Below, piece after piece: positions 36,146 to 48,015 of a stretch of 64,000 nucleotides of DNA. The DNA comes from Rallus limicola. Lineage: Eukaryota; Chordata; Aves; Gruiformes; Rallidae. Under the pieces are notes generated by a model. It had not been told where the DNA came from. It searched no databases and saw nothing but the letters and a program-made list of their open reading frames with translations. The stretch covers positions 23,924,146-23,988,145 of the forward strand of contig JAKCOZ010000001.1 in the NCBI GenBank assembly GCA_022605955.1, given 5' to 3'. Made by a program: the position numbers and the translations under genes. Every line of letters starts with the position of its first letter. Position 1 is the stretch's first letter.

Positions 36146-38968
36146 CTTTACCCTTTGATTAATTCACTTGGCAGCAGAACTTCAAAGTGCGACAGCATAT
36201 TTAGCTCTATTGATAGCATTTAGACTCAGTATTCAGTACACTATTCTGCAATGGAAAGCCTTTACGCTACTTATGCTGGGATCACTGACAGTTATAAGGC
36301 TTCTCTGCCTGGAAAAGCTGGACATGGGAGTGGACAGTCTGCTGTAGAAAGAGCACAGGCAATTTCAGCACTTCATCATTCGATTTTAAAGAAAACAAGT
36401 GACATTTCTTGAGAGCGCTCCCCAAATGCTGTGCAATTGGTGTATTGTATGAGAAACCATTTCTACACAGGTGACAAAAAGAAGCTCCCCCACGTCCTAT
36501 TGTGCGTGGATGATGTGGCAGTGTTTGAAAAAAAATATTTGTAGCCTATAGGATAAACCCCAAGCTTTCTCCAGCATCTGGGCTGAATTCCAGTCCTGCC
36601 ATGACGGTTAAGAAGAATTATCTCTGACAGCCCCTGAAACATGATGCAGGCAGCAGTCGGTGGATGCATAGCAAGAAATTCCCAGTGTATGGTTGTCTGC
36701 CTAAGCCTCAGGTAGGAACAAGTACCTGCACAGATGAGAGCAAATGGTGAGCAGAAATTTCCCCTTCTCTCCTGGGTGTGAATTTAAAGTAGTACCACCG
36801 TATGCTGGAAAGCAAGGATGCATCAAACAGAATCTTTACCGATGGTTTACACAAAATCAGCAGCACTGTGAAGACCTTGTTGGTTTTTCAAAAGTTTTAT
36901 GAAAACTGTCATTCCTGTTCTGCAAAAAATTCTGAAATGTGACTTTGACACAGGACAGAAATGTCATGCTCAGCTGAGAAACCTAGCCATCTGTCCTGTC
37001 AGGACCAGGCTCAGCTCTGGAAAGTCACTGGCTTCAAAACAGCTCCTTGGGAAGATTTCTGAAAAGTGTAAACATAGACTGTGGCTCCAGGCTCCTCAGA
37101 TAGAAGGGGAGGAAGTAGCAGAGTACTAAAGAAACTTATAAAAATGAGTACACTTACAAAGAATAGGTGGCACTAAGCAGTTTTCCAGCCAACCTAGTAA
37201 AATTTTAATGTTGTTCTGTATTTTGTTTTGCCTAGTAGTTGTTCCTTTGTTAGAACATAGTTTTGGTGCAGTATGATGGAGTTGCAGGTACCTTTTTAAA
37301 AACAGGGTTTAAAGGATTCTCTGAAGCTAGCGGGATTCTGGATTCAGCTGATTTCTACTAGAAGTTTATTTGCTATCAATGTCCTCTTGACAAAAAAAAG
37401 ACTTTATTCTTAACCCTAAAATAAACAGTCTCAGCAAAAATGGGTCAGCATTTCCTGACAATGTGCTTTTTGTCAGAAAATGTTGATTTGATTCAATTAA
37501 AGTCCTGTGTAGGAATGTGACTATTTCAATGTAAGTGTCCTCAGGAAAGGTTTGCTATGGTTGAAGATAATGTTTCAGGTAAAAAAAGTCAAAGACTGAG
37601 AGACTTGAGATATAAATGCCAACAGTCTACCCTTTATCCTGTTCTCTTGAGATTTGGTGATACGTTTTCAAGACCTGTGATTCTCCCACCTCCAAGTGAC
37701 TAGCAAAACAACAAGACTACTGAGTGACACTTGCAGTATTCCTTGCTGAAGCTGTTACATGTTAATAAAAGATTTAACATTCATTGGTTTTGAGAAAGAC
37801 CGATTTTATATCTGAGTGAGTGGGGCTCTGAGGCTACTGGGGGTCTGGTTTCCTCAACTTGGTTTGTCCAATTCACAGCAGTGAACTTAGTTTTCTTTTT
37901 AATTTTTTTTAAAAAATTATTCAATGCAGGAAAAAAAGAAATTTAAGCATTCTTCCTGCTGTCAGACATCAGTTGGTCCCTTCATGTTTTCTATGTGTTT
38001 GGATGCCAGCACTGGCAAAAGTACCTCCATGCTGAAGTGAGGTGCAGCTTCCCCAAAGCACCAGCCAGGACAGAAGGTGGTTTGTTTCTGAATTCCATCT
38101 CTTTTTGATCTTTTCATGCTGAAATGTCTTGCCAGCCTTATGCCTGTGGAGACTACACTGAGGATGTAAATGAGGAATGGCAACTACTAAGAGTGGCATC
38201 TACTGATGAAGCACTGGCAACGATAAATTCTTGTGTGTGTGGCATTAGTTGAGTGTCCCTCGCATAACATTAGTGGGCCACAGAGTTCCTCCTCCACACA
38301 CACATAACTGAGTTTAGCTCCTGAACAGAGTAGGTTTTGCTAGATCAACTCTGAATTTGTAGGAGCTGAAGCTCATCAGCGTGTATATCTTTGTTAGGTA
38401 CTTTTTCCCACTACCACACACCACAAAATCTTAGCAGCAGCTGTCAGTTATGAGATCAAAAGGTAGAGTATATATGGATATCACTTTTGCTTACTACAGG
38501 AACTTTTATGCCACGTTAAGGCTTCTTTGAAGTTAATGATTTTGTAAGTGAACAACCTCTAATGGCAGTACCCAAATAACGATACAAATGTCTTTACATT
38601 CTCTGGGGAAAGCTTGCATAGCATTCTCTTTTCCTCTGAAGCCTTTTAAAAGACATCTTGCTACACCATACTAACAGAAAGCAGAATAAACCTTCATTGC
38701 AAAAGACAGAGAAGTGTTGTGGGGTGGGCTTTTTTTTGGTACCCTCAGTAAATGACGTGACACCAATCACAGACTGAAAACTCTGTCTCGGCAGGATGCA
38801 TTAGCACAATGTCTGCTTGATGTGATGCAGGCTGGAGTCACATCTTAAGTGTGAAGGGAGAGAATAGAGGAAGCCACATGCATGGGAGGTCATTTAACAG
38901 TTGAAGACAAACCCCTCTTCTCTTCTAGGTTATAACTTCACAGCAACCCTTGACCTTATCAATGTAGT

Positions 38969-38986
38969 CAGTTTGTGCACAAACTG
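38969..38986. repeat. Perfect 18-bp palindrome
   Basis: CAGTTTGTG followed directly by CACAAACTG is perfectly self-complementary with no loop. It could be a dimeric transcription-factor site or chance; an 18-bp perfect palindrome is expected about 0.2 times in 64 kb of random sequence. Confidence 0.95.
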
Positions 38987-39100
38987 TGAACGTCGAAGAG
39001 ACAATTATTGCCTCCTTCCTTGGAGAGGGGAGGCAAGAAAGGCAGGAGGCCCTACAGTTTGGGCCCACAATATTAAATGAAACATCCAAATTCATTGCAA

Positions 39101-39108
39101 TGACGTCA
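39101..39108. promoter_or_regulatory. Consensus cAMP-response element (TGACGTCA)
   Basis: A full palindromic CRE, the binding site of CREB/ATF dimers, stands 115 bp right of the 18-bp palindrome. The motif is exact, but an 8-base match alone does not show function. It contains a CpG that has survived in otherwise CpG-poor DNA. Confidence 0.4.
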
Positions 39109-39175
39109 GACCCTGATTGAAAATAAAAGCCAGTAGTTACGCAGTAACACTGGAATTTTCCGGGGAGATGAGAGA

Positions 39176-39194
39176 CAGGGAGGGAGGGAGGGAG
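39176..39194 (+). repeat. (GGGA)n microsatellite
   Basis: Four to five GGGA units in a row, an imperfect start for a G-rich four-stranded structure. It is short and probably neutral. Confidence 0.8.
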
Positions 39195-40025
39195 ACAGAC
39201 ATGGCCCACACAAGCATGCTACAGGGCAAGAATGAATCACAGTACAAAAGCTGCATTTAATATATCGAAAGGGAGTGCTCAGCACCATGACACCCAGGGG
39301 TACAAACACAGGGAATATTTTATCCTTGTTCTTCACTGACAGGAGGAAGGCAGAAAGCCCTGCACAGCAGCACTAACTCTCAGTGTCAGTTACACACAAA
39401 CCTTCCTCTTGCCCTAGTTTCAAAGTCTTCACAAGTTTTGAAGGTTTCCCTCAAGCTTCAAAGCAAAGCTCTGGAACCAGTGATGCAGAGTATCATTATT
39501 TATACCATACAAATATTTTTCCTGATTTTCTTCCTGCAGCAGAAGTGTCGATGCTGAACCTTTGTTTTAAGAAGTGTTTGCTCTATCAAATTTTTAATAT
39601 ATGTTGGTTTTATCCTGAGTTTTAAGTGGATATGGAAATTATAACAAAATGGGATCCAATCTTTAAGATACTTTGGCAAGTATATGGACTATTGGAGCCC
39701 ATCTGGGAATGAGATCCATGCTGCATCCTCAGAATTGGTTCTGAGCACTTTTTTATTACTCCAGGTCTGATATGTGTCTTTTCCTTGAAACTTTTTTTTC
39801 TTTTTAAAAATATTTAAAAATATTATTTAATATCTTCAAGGACAAGGAAGATTAGCCTTTCTATATTATTTACTTTTCCAACAGATTTTCACAACATTTC
39901 TTTAATCTATATCACTATACATGTGTTACACTGTCACAAACCTAGATCATCTGACTTCTTTTAGCAGAGAGGCATTAATGACAATGTCAAGTTTTCCAGA
40001 GTATGTGGTTATGTAGGTTTAATAG

Positions 40026-40185
40026 ACGTCAGGGCCAGGAAAGCACATCAGTCTGTGAGTACAACCTCCTCCTAACACAGGACACTGGATTGCCCTTTAT
40101 TAATTCCCACTTCACATCTACTAGCTGTCCTTGAGCTAGGATATCTCTTTGAGGAAAACAAAAAATCAAATATTCCTATATATAT
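40026..40185 (-). mobile_element. Ancient CR1 LINE 3' fragment
   Basis: The plus strand shows GGGCCAGGAAAGCACATCAG, then TCTGTGAGTACAACCTCCTCC and TAACACAGGACACTGGATT. CCCTTTATTAATTCCCACTT and CTAGCTGTCCTTGAGCTAGG follow, then ATATCTCTTTGAGGAAAAC. In order this resembles the reverse complement of the 3' end of old CR1 families common in crocodilians and turtles (CCAGAAGGGACCAT, TGACCTCCTGTATAACACAGGCC, and so on). It is much more diverged than the other CR1 copies here and predates bird-specific expansions. Confidence 0.75.
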
Positions 40186-42549
40186 TTTCAATTATGCAGA
40201 ATGTATTTACCTGCCTGGATACATTGCTACAGTGACTGAATTCTTCTGTTGATAAAAGTACCATTTTTGTTCTTGTCTGAATATTCCCTGTTACACTGAA
40301 GGAAAAGATGTACCTTGCTTTTGGATGAAACATGAGGAAAATAAAGAGTATAAACCCCAAATTGCTACTAATTTTGATCTGTTCTGAGAGTACAATAACA
40401 GTAAACAACTCACCCATAGCTGTTTTTTTGTGTTCTAAATAAGTTAAACTCTGAAGACATGCTTCTAATATATCAGTTTTTCTCCAGCCTCTTAAATTTC
40501 CATTTTAAAGGATGGGTCATAACACGATGTGTTACTACAATAACAGTCACTTCAGTGCTAATTGCAAGAGACAATGTAAATCCTCCTATTCAGCACTCTG
40601 CCCCCCACCCCCCAGTTGTACATTTAAAGAAGATGGTAACCATTTTGTCTACTTTTGTTACTTGAGTAATTGTAGCTCTCCAACAGAAATCCAAAGTTGC
40701 TATCAGTGATATGATAAGACCTTGTCTGCAATTATATCTTGTGTGCTTCTTTTATGAGATGTATGATTTTATACTTGGACATAGTCTAAGAAATTTTGTT
40801 TCTTTGTATTTTTTTCCTCCTCATCATGAATTTTATATCTCAGCATATTGTATCATCAGCTTGTTTCAGGCATTATCTTACTTTTATTTTATATCACCTG
40901 AAAACTTTATTAACATGATTTACAGGTATCTTCCAAAATTATGACAGAAGATTAATTTATTTAAATATGAGGAAAAATGTTAAATGTGCTCAGCTAAGAG
41001 CCAAGGTCTATGGGATCGAAGTAGACACAGGTGCTCAGAAAGATTTCCTGTTTCTAAATATTTTAGAACCATTTCTTAAACAGGTTTTGATTCATTTGCA
41101 ATCAAACCTGTTGATATCATGCCAATTGATTAATCAAGAAGTCATCAGATATTAAGTTAAAGGTGTTCCTTCTGCCTTATAACATTACATCAATAATTTT
41201 GGTGTTGTTTAACTTTATAGTGCTGTCAAAACATATCCAGTCAGTCTGATGGACCTTTTTTTTCTGAAAACTCTTTAATTTCTTTATCAATTGGGATCTC
41301 TTACTGGCCATTCTACTATTTCATCAATGATTCATGTCAGTCTAAGCAGATCTGTAGTTGCTCAGGTCCTGCTGTTTCTTTTTAAATAATTGCACAATGC
41401 TATCCCACTGCCAGGCCCCTCCAACTACCTCTGTGACGTAAGGCTTGATGAAAGCATGTGCTAATGGTGATGACATTTTATGGATCAATGCTGGTAACAA
41501 CTGATGTGTGGACATCCACAGGAAATGAGACATAACATTAAAATGCAGTCCGCTATTTACTACATTTTTACTCTTTTCTTGTCACTCTCTAATCTTTTCT
41601 CTTTATTGCACTTTTGTCTATTTTTTCTTTCTTTTGGTGATGCAACTTTCCTCACAAAAAAAGATTTTCCTTTTCCAACTATCTTTTATCTGTTTTTACT
41701 TTCCCCTTTTTAATTAAGAAAAAAAGCTTTCTTTGTGGGCCCTTTATTCCCTTGGATTCTTTTCTGTGTGCTGCTGCAGAGAATCTGCCCGTTCTATTCT
41801 GTTTGCTTCCTTGGTGGTTTCATACAGACAGTGTCTATCTCTCTAAATCCTTTATTTTCTTCTTTCCCATGCCATGCTTTGTTTCCTCTTGCAGTCTTTC
41901 TTTGTCCTTCCAAATAAACAGCTTATTCTGTGGTTTCTGTGCAAGGAAAGCTAATTCACTTGTTATCTCATTCTTTCCCTTCTTGATCGGGTTGATTCTG
42001 AGCAGTATATTTTCATGGGTTTTCTTTACCAGTTTTCAGTATTGCTTTAAGCAGGATCTTTCTCTGAGAGACTGATTTAAAATAAGTAGAGAGTAATGTG
42101 GATTTAAAGCCAACATATTTTAGCAACTGAGATTACCTTTGGCCTCCTCATGTTGGTGATCTGTGGCAATTTTGAGAGAAATAGTTCCTGAGTACTTGCA
42201 TTGGGTCACTTATTTTTTTCTTCTTCTTTCCCCATGAGCTAGCATGAGGATTTCAATCCTGCAAATAATAGATTGCATTAGTATCTTTATCCTCGATCAA
42301 TTAAATCAACACACTGTGTATGCAAGAATACTTGTTAGTTTTTCAGATAACAAGAAATGCATGCTCTGAATATTTTGCAGAACAAGTCAAACGTAAAGCA
42401 TTCTCTTTGAATTGTCATCAACATCATTCAGTTTCATTAGCTATTGCATTAATTTGGAGATTTAATAATTTCAATCTAATGATTTAATGCTTTAATTTTA
42501 TTTGTGATATAAATGTGGTTATTATATTGATTCACCTTTAATTAGCTCA
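40186..42549. other. Unique noncoding DNA; pyrimidine-rich stretch at 41560-42060
   Basis: No gene recognised. From about 41560 to 42060 the plus strand is markedly rich in T and C. This produces long leucine-, serine- and phenylalanine-rich open frames (41504-42075) that look like transmembrane proteins but are compositional artefacts. Confidence 0.55.
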
Positions 42550-43020
42550 TTGGAGCAAGTCCAGAGGAGGCCACAAAGACAATCATAGCTGGAGCACCCT
42601 TCATACAAAGGCAGGCTGAGAGAGTTGGGCTTGTGCAGCCTGGAGAAGAGAAGGCTCCAGGGAGATGTTACAGAAGACTTCTGGTACCTCAAGGGCCTGC
42701 AGGAAAGATGGAGAGGGACTGTTTACAGGGCCAGGTATGGACAGAACAAGGGATAATGGGTTTAAACAGAAGGAAGGTAGATTTCGATTAGATACAAGAA
42801 AGAAATTCTTCCCTGTGAGAGTGGTGAGACACTGGCATAGGCTGCTAAGAGAAGCTGTGTCTCCCCCTCCCTGGCAGTGTTCAAAGCCAGGTTGGGTGGG
42901 GTTTTGTGCAACTTGGTCTAGTGGAGGGTGTCCCTGCCCATGGCAAGGGGGTTAGACCTAGTTGGTTTTTAAGGTCCTCTCCAATCCAAACCAGTCTGTG
43001 GTCCTATGATGATTCTGTGA
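42550..43020 (+). mobile_element. CR1 LINE, 5'-truncated 3' end
   Basis: About 470 bp, complete to the 3' terminus. The decayed coding part reads [30 protein letters not shown] and [11 protein letters not shown]. It then gives [33 protein letters not shown] and [13 protein letters not shown]. The 3' tail has GTGGAGGGTGTCCCTGCCCA, GGGGGTTAGACCTAGTTGG and the terminal TCCTATGATGATTCTGTGA. The coding sequence is broken by stops and frame changes; the longest open piece (42665-42955) has an artefactual ending. Lineage features match the CR1 at 27915-29229. Confidence 0.95.
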
Positions 43021-45259
43021 AATGCAGAAATTAGCTCTGTAATATGGTGGAGTAAGTCAATATTTGATGATCACTCCTTTTAATAAAACACATTAAAAAA
43101 TGGAGAGACCATCTTCATCCCATCAATCTGAAGCAAGATTCACATGCTCTTTCAGCACAGGTAATCTTGAGTAAGTAATCTCCAGCTCAAGTGAGTTTTT
43201 TTACAGTCTTGGCTAAGGAACCTGGGAGTCACATCAGTCTCTGCAGATAAATCCCCACAAGAGCTATGGTGAGAAAATCATGGTTGCAAGGGCAACAGCA
43301 AATAATGGGTACAGCCTAGTGACATGCTCCTTTTTTCAGACCTTGCTCATATTTGCTCCAGTACTAGTAATGTTCTTGCTGCTAAAATTGCCCTGTCAAG
43401 TAATTTGGAAGGGTGAAAAATCCAGCCGACCTGAATCGTTAGCCTTCCCTATAAAATCACTCAGCCTTGTTTACTGTCTGCTTGTGGGTGCACAGATCTA
43501 GTGTCATCACCCCTTCCACTCTGCTGTGGCATCGAAAAGCTGTAATACTGTCACTGTACACCCACAGAACAAGCAGCAGGGAAATAAACATACGCCCAGT
43601 TCTCTGTTACTGCTTATGTAAAGCGTCTCTGATGGCAAAATGGGAAAAAAACGCTATTTGCTTCACTGTCTAATCAGGAAACTGCTCTTTTAATGAATGT
43701 ATTGTTCAGCTCAGAGTACTTCTATTGAAATGAATTTGTTAGCCCCAGTAACACGGTCGCTCATCATGCAAATCAAATGGTGTTTTCCTTAGCTTCTGCC
43801 AGTTATAAAATACCAGTGCTTGTCAAATGCAAAGACAAATTACCTTGCCTTGCCTCTGGTCTTATTTATAGAACAAGGGAGCGAGTTATTGTAGCCCTGA
43901 GGACTACCAGCTCTGTGTTGCACACCAGTGTCTTTTCTCTGTGTTGGAGGTTAAACTAGACCTTTAGATGTCAAGAAGGATATGAGGTAAAATGCCAATT
44001 TGCTTTAAAATTCTTGAGAATGAGATTTCAGCTGAGTATCTTGTGTAAATGAAAGTTTGAGGCACCTGGAGAGACAGAAGTCTAATGGATGAAGGATTCC
44101 CAGCCTGAATTTGGTAGGCGTTTAGGTAAATAGGATAAATCACTCTCTGAAGCTGCATTTCTTTGCTGACTGTAAACAAGATTTAGACAATTTGATTGCT
44201 GAACTGCATTTTTATGTCTGATGTAGCAGAGGTTATGTGGGGCAAGAATTTCAACAGAGTTTTATGTTTCACAGTAGCTACAGGTGCAATGCAGACAAAT
44301 ACTCTCATAGGTGTTTCCCAGTCCACTGCAGAGCCTCAAGGAAGACATGGAAATAATTGTATGAAGGAACAGAGCTGCAGCATTCAGAGTATCAACATTT
44401 TATTTTTAGGAAACACTCTTCATATCACCCCCAAAAAGTTAGAATTTGAAGTCCACAAAATTCACAAGTCTCTTTTTTTTATTGAATTGAGTGAGTTTCA
44501 GAATATTCCAAATGGTGGTTTTCACATGGAAAATAAGAGGATTTCCTTAATGTAGATCAGATTTTCACGCTCTCCTGCATGGTATTAAGAACTTGCAATT
44601 CTGAGTAAGGGAAATATAATTTAAATTGACATCTTTCTAACAAGATAAAAATATATATCATCCTTCTTATGTTTGTAGGTTTCAACATTCTTGAAGCAGG
44701 GAGAAGTCTTTTAAAATATTTAACAAGCTCTTGAAACACATAATGGGATGCTGTAAATTAATATTTTCTTGAAAACCCTTTCCTATGAAAGGGACGACAT
44801 ACCAAAAATCCAGAAAACACTGAAAGGTCACAGAGCAAAGCATTACTCCATCAAAGAGAACTAAGTTATGGCCAAAAATAGGCACTAGCATAGGAACTGC
44901 AGACTGCAGTTTCAAAGCCAACATAGCATAAGGTATGTGCAAGAAGGGTGAAACCTGTGAGATCTCTCAGTTGTAGCCCTGAGCTGCTAGAAGGCAAGAC
45001 GGGTGAAAACAAATCAGTCTATGTGCACTATGCTGCTACTGAAATTTGAGATAAGACTGGTGAGTGACAAAGAGCTTTCAGGTCATTGAACAACCACTTG
45101 TGCTTAAACTCCTGCCATGAGAAATGATCTGGCAATAATTACAACAGACATTTGTAATTACATACTTCGGTAGCCTGGTTAGCTGTTGCAGAATGGATAA
45201 AACCAGCTGGTGAAATGTTTGGTTTGGCCCAGTCCCCTGATACCGTTTTAAATGTAGGT

Positions 45260-45823
45260 TCACTCTTTATTTGAGATTTGACAAAAACATTTCCTTTCCC
45301 ACTGTGGGCCGACAGAGCCCTTATATGCCATTGGTTCCCTTTGACTCAAATGGTAAAATGCCATCAAGTGACTAAATACCATGTCCATCTCTCTGGACTT
45401 ACTTCTATGCCCCTCTTCCAGCAGCTGTCCTTGCCCAATGACATTCCCTGGTGAAGAGATGCAGCCTTCATGCTCCTGCATCACAGATGAATGGCAAAAT
45501 AAGAGACTACAGATAGTCTCTCCATTGCCAACTGGATGCCATGCATGAATGAAACACTTTGAAACATATTGAAACCACTCTGTGGAGAGATACTGAGAGC
45601 AGACAATGGCCTGAATAGCCCATCTCATGGGGTGGAAGTACAATGCAGGACAGCAACTGGGATTGAAGTCTGTTATATCCCGTGTGAATGCCTGATATAT
45701 CTGCCTTTTATGAATTCTTTGTTCACCAGTCCACCATCCAGACTTTGAGCCAGTGAAACTTTCTGGGTGAAACATTTGTTGGAACTGGCAGGTTCCCAAG
45801 AGAAATGTCTGCTTCTTGAAAAC
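45260..45823 (-). other. Unrecognised open reading frame, 188 codons stop-to-stop
   Basis: The longest stop-free frame in the window outside simple repeats. It is open from the stop at 45824-45826 to the end at 45260. Its first in-frame start-like codon is TTG at 45799; an in-frame ATG lies a few codons in (QQMFHPESF). The conceptual peptide has no signal sequence, membrane segment or domain I recognise, but is fairly normal in composition (tryptophan, histidine and cysteine well represented). I see no Kozak context, splice signals or poly(A) signal that would make it a gene. It could be a chance frame, a decayed processed pseudogene or part of an unrecognised old transposon. Confidence 0.25.
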
Positions 45824-47978
45824 TTACGGGAATTGGGACTTCAGAGTCAAGTCAAAGTGGAGTCTGTATTTAGTCCTGATGCCATACAAGACTCCAGTTA
45901 CATGACTGATGAAAAATGGAATCAATGCATCTAGGAAATGTAGAAGTGCCTTGCAGAAAATGAAAGAAAAAGATAAAGATGCAAGCAGGGAAGATAACTG
46001 GTGTCTGCAAGAATAGACACCAGTAAATTAAACCTGGAGATAGGAACTAGTTTGAAACTTAAGTTTAAGAACTCAATGCTTTACCTTATTCTGCTGCCCC
46101 CAGATTGAGTGTCAGCGTTACATAGCTATATATTCAAAGGAGATGATGTTTTGTAAATTTTATGTCTACAGCTGCTCTGGGTGTGTTATCAGGAGAGTTA
46201 ATAAAAATGGTGAGCAGTGAGAGCTTAGCCTCTTCCATCTATTGTCCACTAGAGCCTTCAAATCTTATGTCTTTGCCACTTGTTTTGGGCCTCCCCTAAT
46301 ATTAAGTATGTGTCTGAAGTAGTTGAAAGCAAAAAACCCTGCAATTTTTAAAATGGTCATTTTCTTCTCTAAACTTGAGTCTGGAGGCAACATTTTTAAA
46401 GATTCTGCACTTTTGTTATTTTAGACAGCTGTGCTGCAGAAGACCAGGAGTGGTTGATGTCAACTTGGGCTTCTCCCAGTGGATTCTCATTGGGGCAGTT
46501 CTTACTATTGCTGAAGAGCAGATAAGTGTAGGAATTTCTCCTAATTTAGATTGAGACCTTTCAAAAGTGAACTGTAAAGTCGGTTAAGGGATGACAATGA
46601 CATACACCTGCATTATAGAACCTATCACGACCTAGGTGATCTATTATTACTTTATTACTCCAAGTTTACCCAGAGTTCTGTTCTTGACAGTGGAAAATAC
46701 GGAGTGTTTTTAAATACTGCATAACTTCAAGTTTTGCAACAGTTACTGATCCAACTAGAATATTCATCAGAAACCCAGTCAGTGGCTGCAGGACTTCACC
46801 TGGTCACCAAGCGTAATTTCTTCTCTGATCCCTTCTCTCATGTTTTATTGTTGTATTTCTTAATTTCTTCTGCTTAGTAATGTGAAGTGGGATCCAAAAG
46901 GAGTGTGGGAGAGACCAAGGCAAATCTGGATCATTCCAAAGGGATGTACAAGTACTGGACTATTGCAGGGTATGGATAAGTATTCTGGAAGGAGAAAGTA
47001 ATCTTTCTAATGATTCTTTGAGCTTCAGTAAATCTGACAGTAACAGCTGTGAGGCTTCTTTGCATAGTAGCAATGCTTTAAAGATATTAATACGTTTTGT
47101 AAAACTTGGAGGTCATTTCATTAACAAGGTGGTAACAAATCAGATTGCCTCCTTCCACCCACATGCACAAACACCTACGCACAGACACACACAGAGTGAC
47201 ATACAGAGTTGGCATTCTTCTTTGGCCCTCTTGCTAGCTTGTATGAAGCCTCCAGAAATCCAATCACTGGTACAAGAAAATGCATGGTACTGCCAGAATC
47301 AGCAACTTCATCCATACCAAGGATAAGCTCTGTCCCAGCTGTCACTATTAATGTTTCCAGCTGCTAAAAGGAAAAAAAAAAGAGGTTCCTGTTACTATAT
47401 CTAACTCTACTACTCACTCAGCCTTTGACTTGCATGTTGCTCTCTCTCTCCTCCTATCTAATGGAAAAGTTGAGTATACCATTCAACATCTGCATTTAAG
47501 TATTGGATATGTGAACAGGCAGGAAAGTCTGGTTTTTTTGGTCCTATTTCCTTGTCCACTGAAGTCTTCAGTGTGATGTAGAGTTCAAACTACCACACAG
47601 ATGTCAGCCAAGTGCCACAGTACATCATGTTTTTACACATGGGTGCTTCATAATGGATTAACTTCCTTTTTGAAACTGAGTACTCTTTTAATGTTTTTGT
47701 TACTTTTTGGATTTTGTTTCTCTGTGTGTGTGGTTCATTCACTGAACTGAAAAATCAATAATTCACATGTTGTAGAAAGGTACCCACGCCTAACATCTTG
47801 AATAATGTGTGGAGGTAAGCTGCTGAATCCAAAACCATGGGCATGACTCAGAAGTTTAATTTTATCTACCTCTTTATGACAAGTGTAACTTAAGACTTTT
47901 CTTCAGACAGCATGGACCTGAATTAAACCGCATTTATTGCTATGTTGACTTTGTTGTTCATATTAACCCTTCTGAGAA

Positions 47979-48015
47979 AAAAAATAAAAAATGAAAAAAG
48001 AAAAAAAAAAAAAAG
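47979..48015 (+). repeat. A-rich low-complexity tract
   Basis: A runs broken by single T or G bases, ending in about 14 A. No retroposon body is recognised immediately left of it. Confidence 0.85.

Larger units (their letters stand above)
36146..40025. other. Unique noncoding DNA with a motif-rich patch
   Basis: No gene recognised. The patch 38950-39200 contains a perfect 18-bp palindrome, a consensus CRE and a short (GGGA)n run. Confidence 0.55.

Noticed and set aside
41504..42075. Hydrophobic frames resembling multi-pass membrane proteins
   Set aside because: They arise from T/C-rich composition, which encodes Phe, Leu and Ser in every frame.
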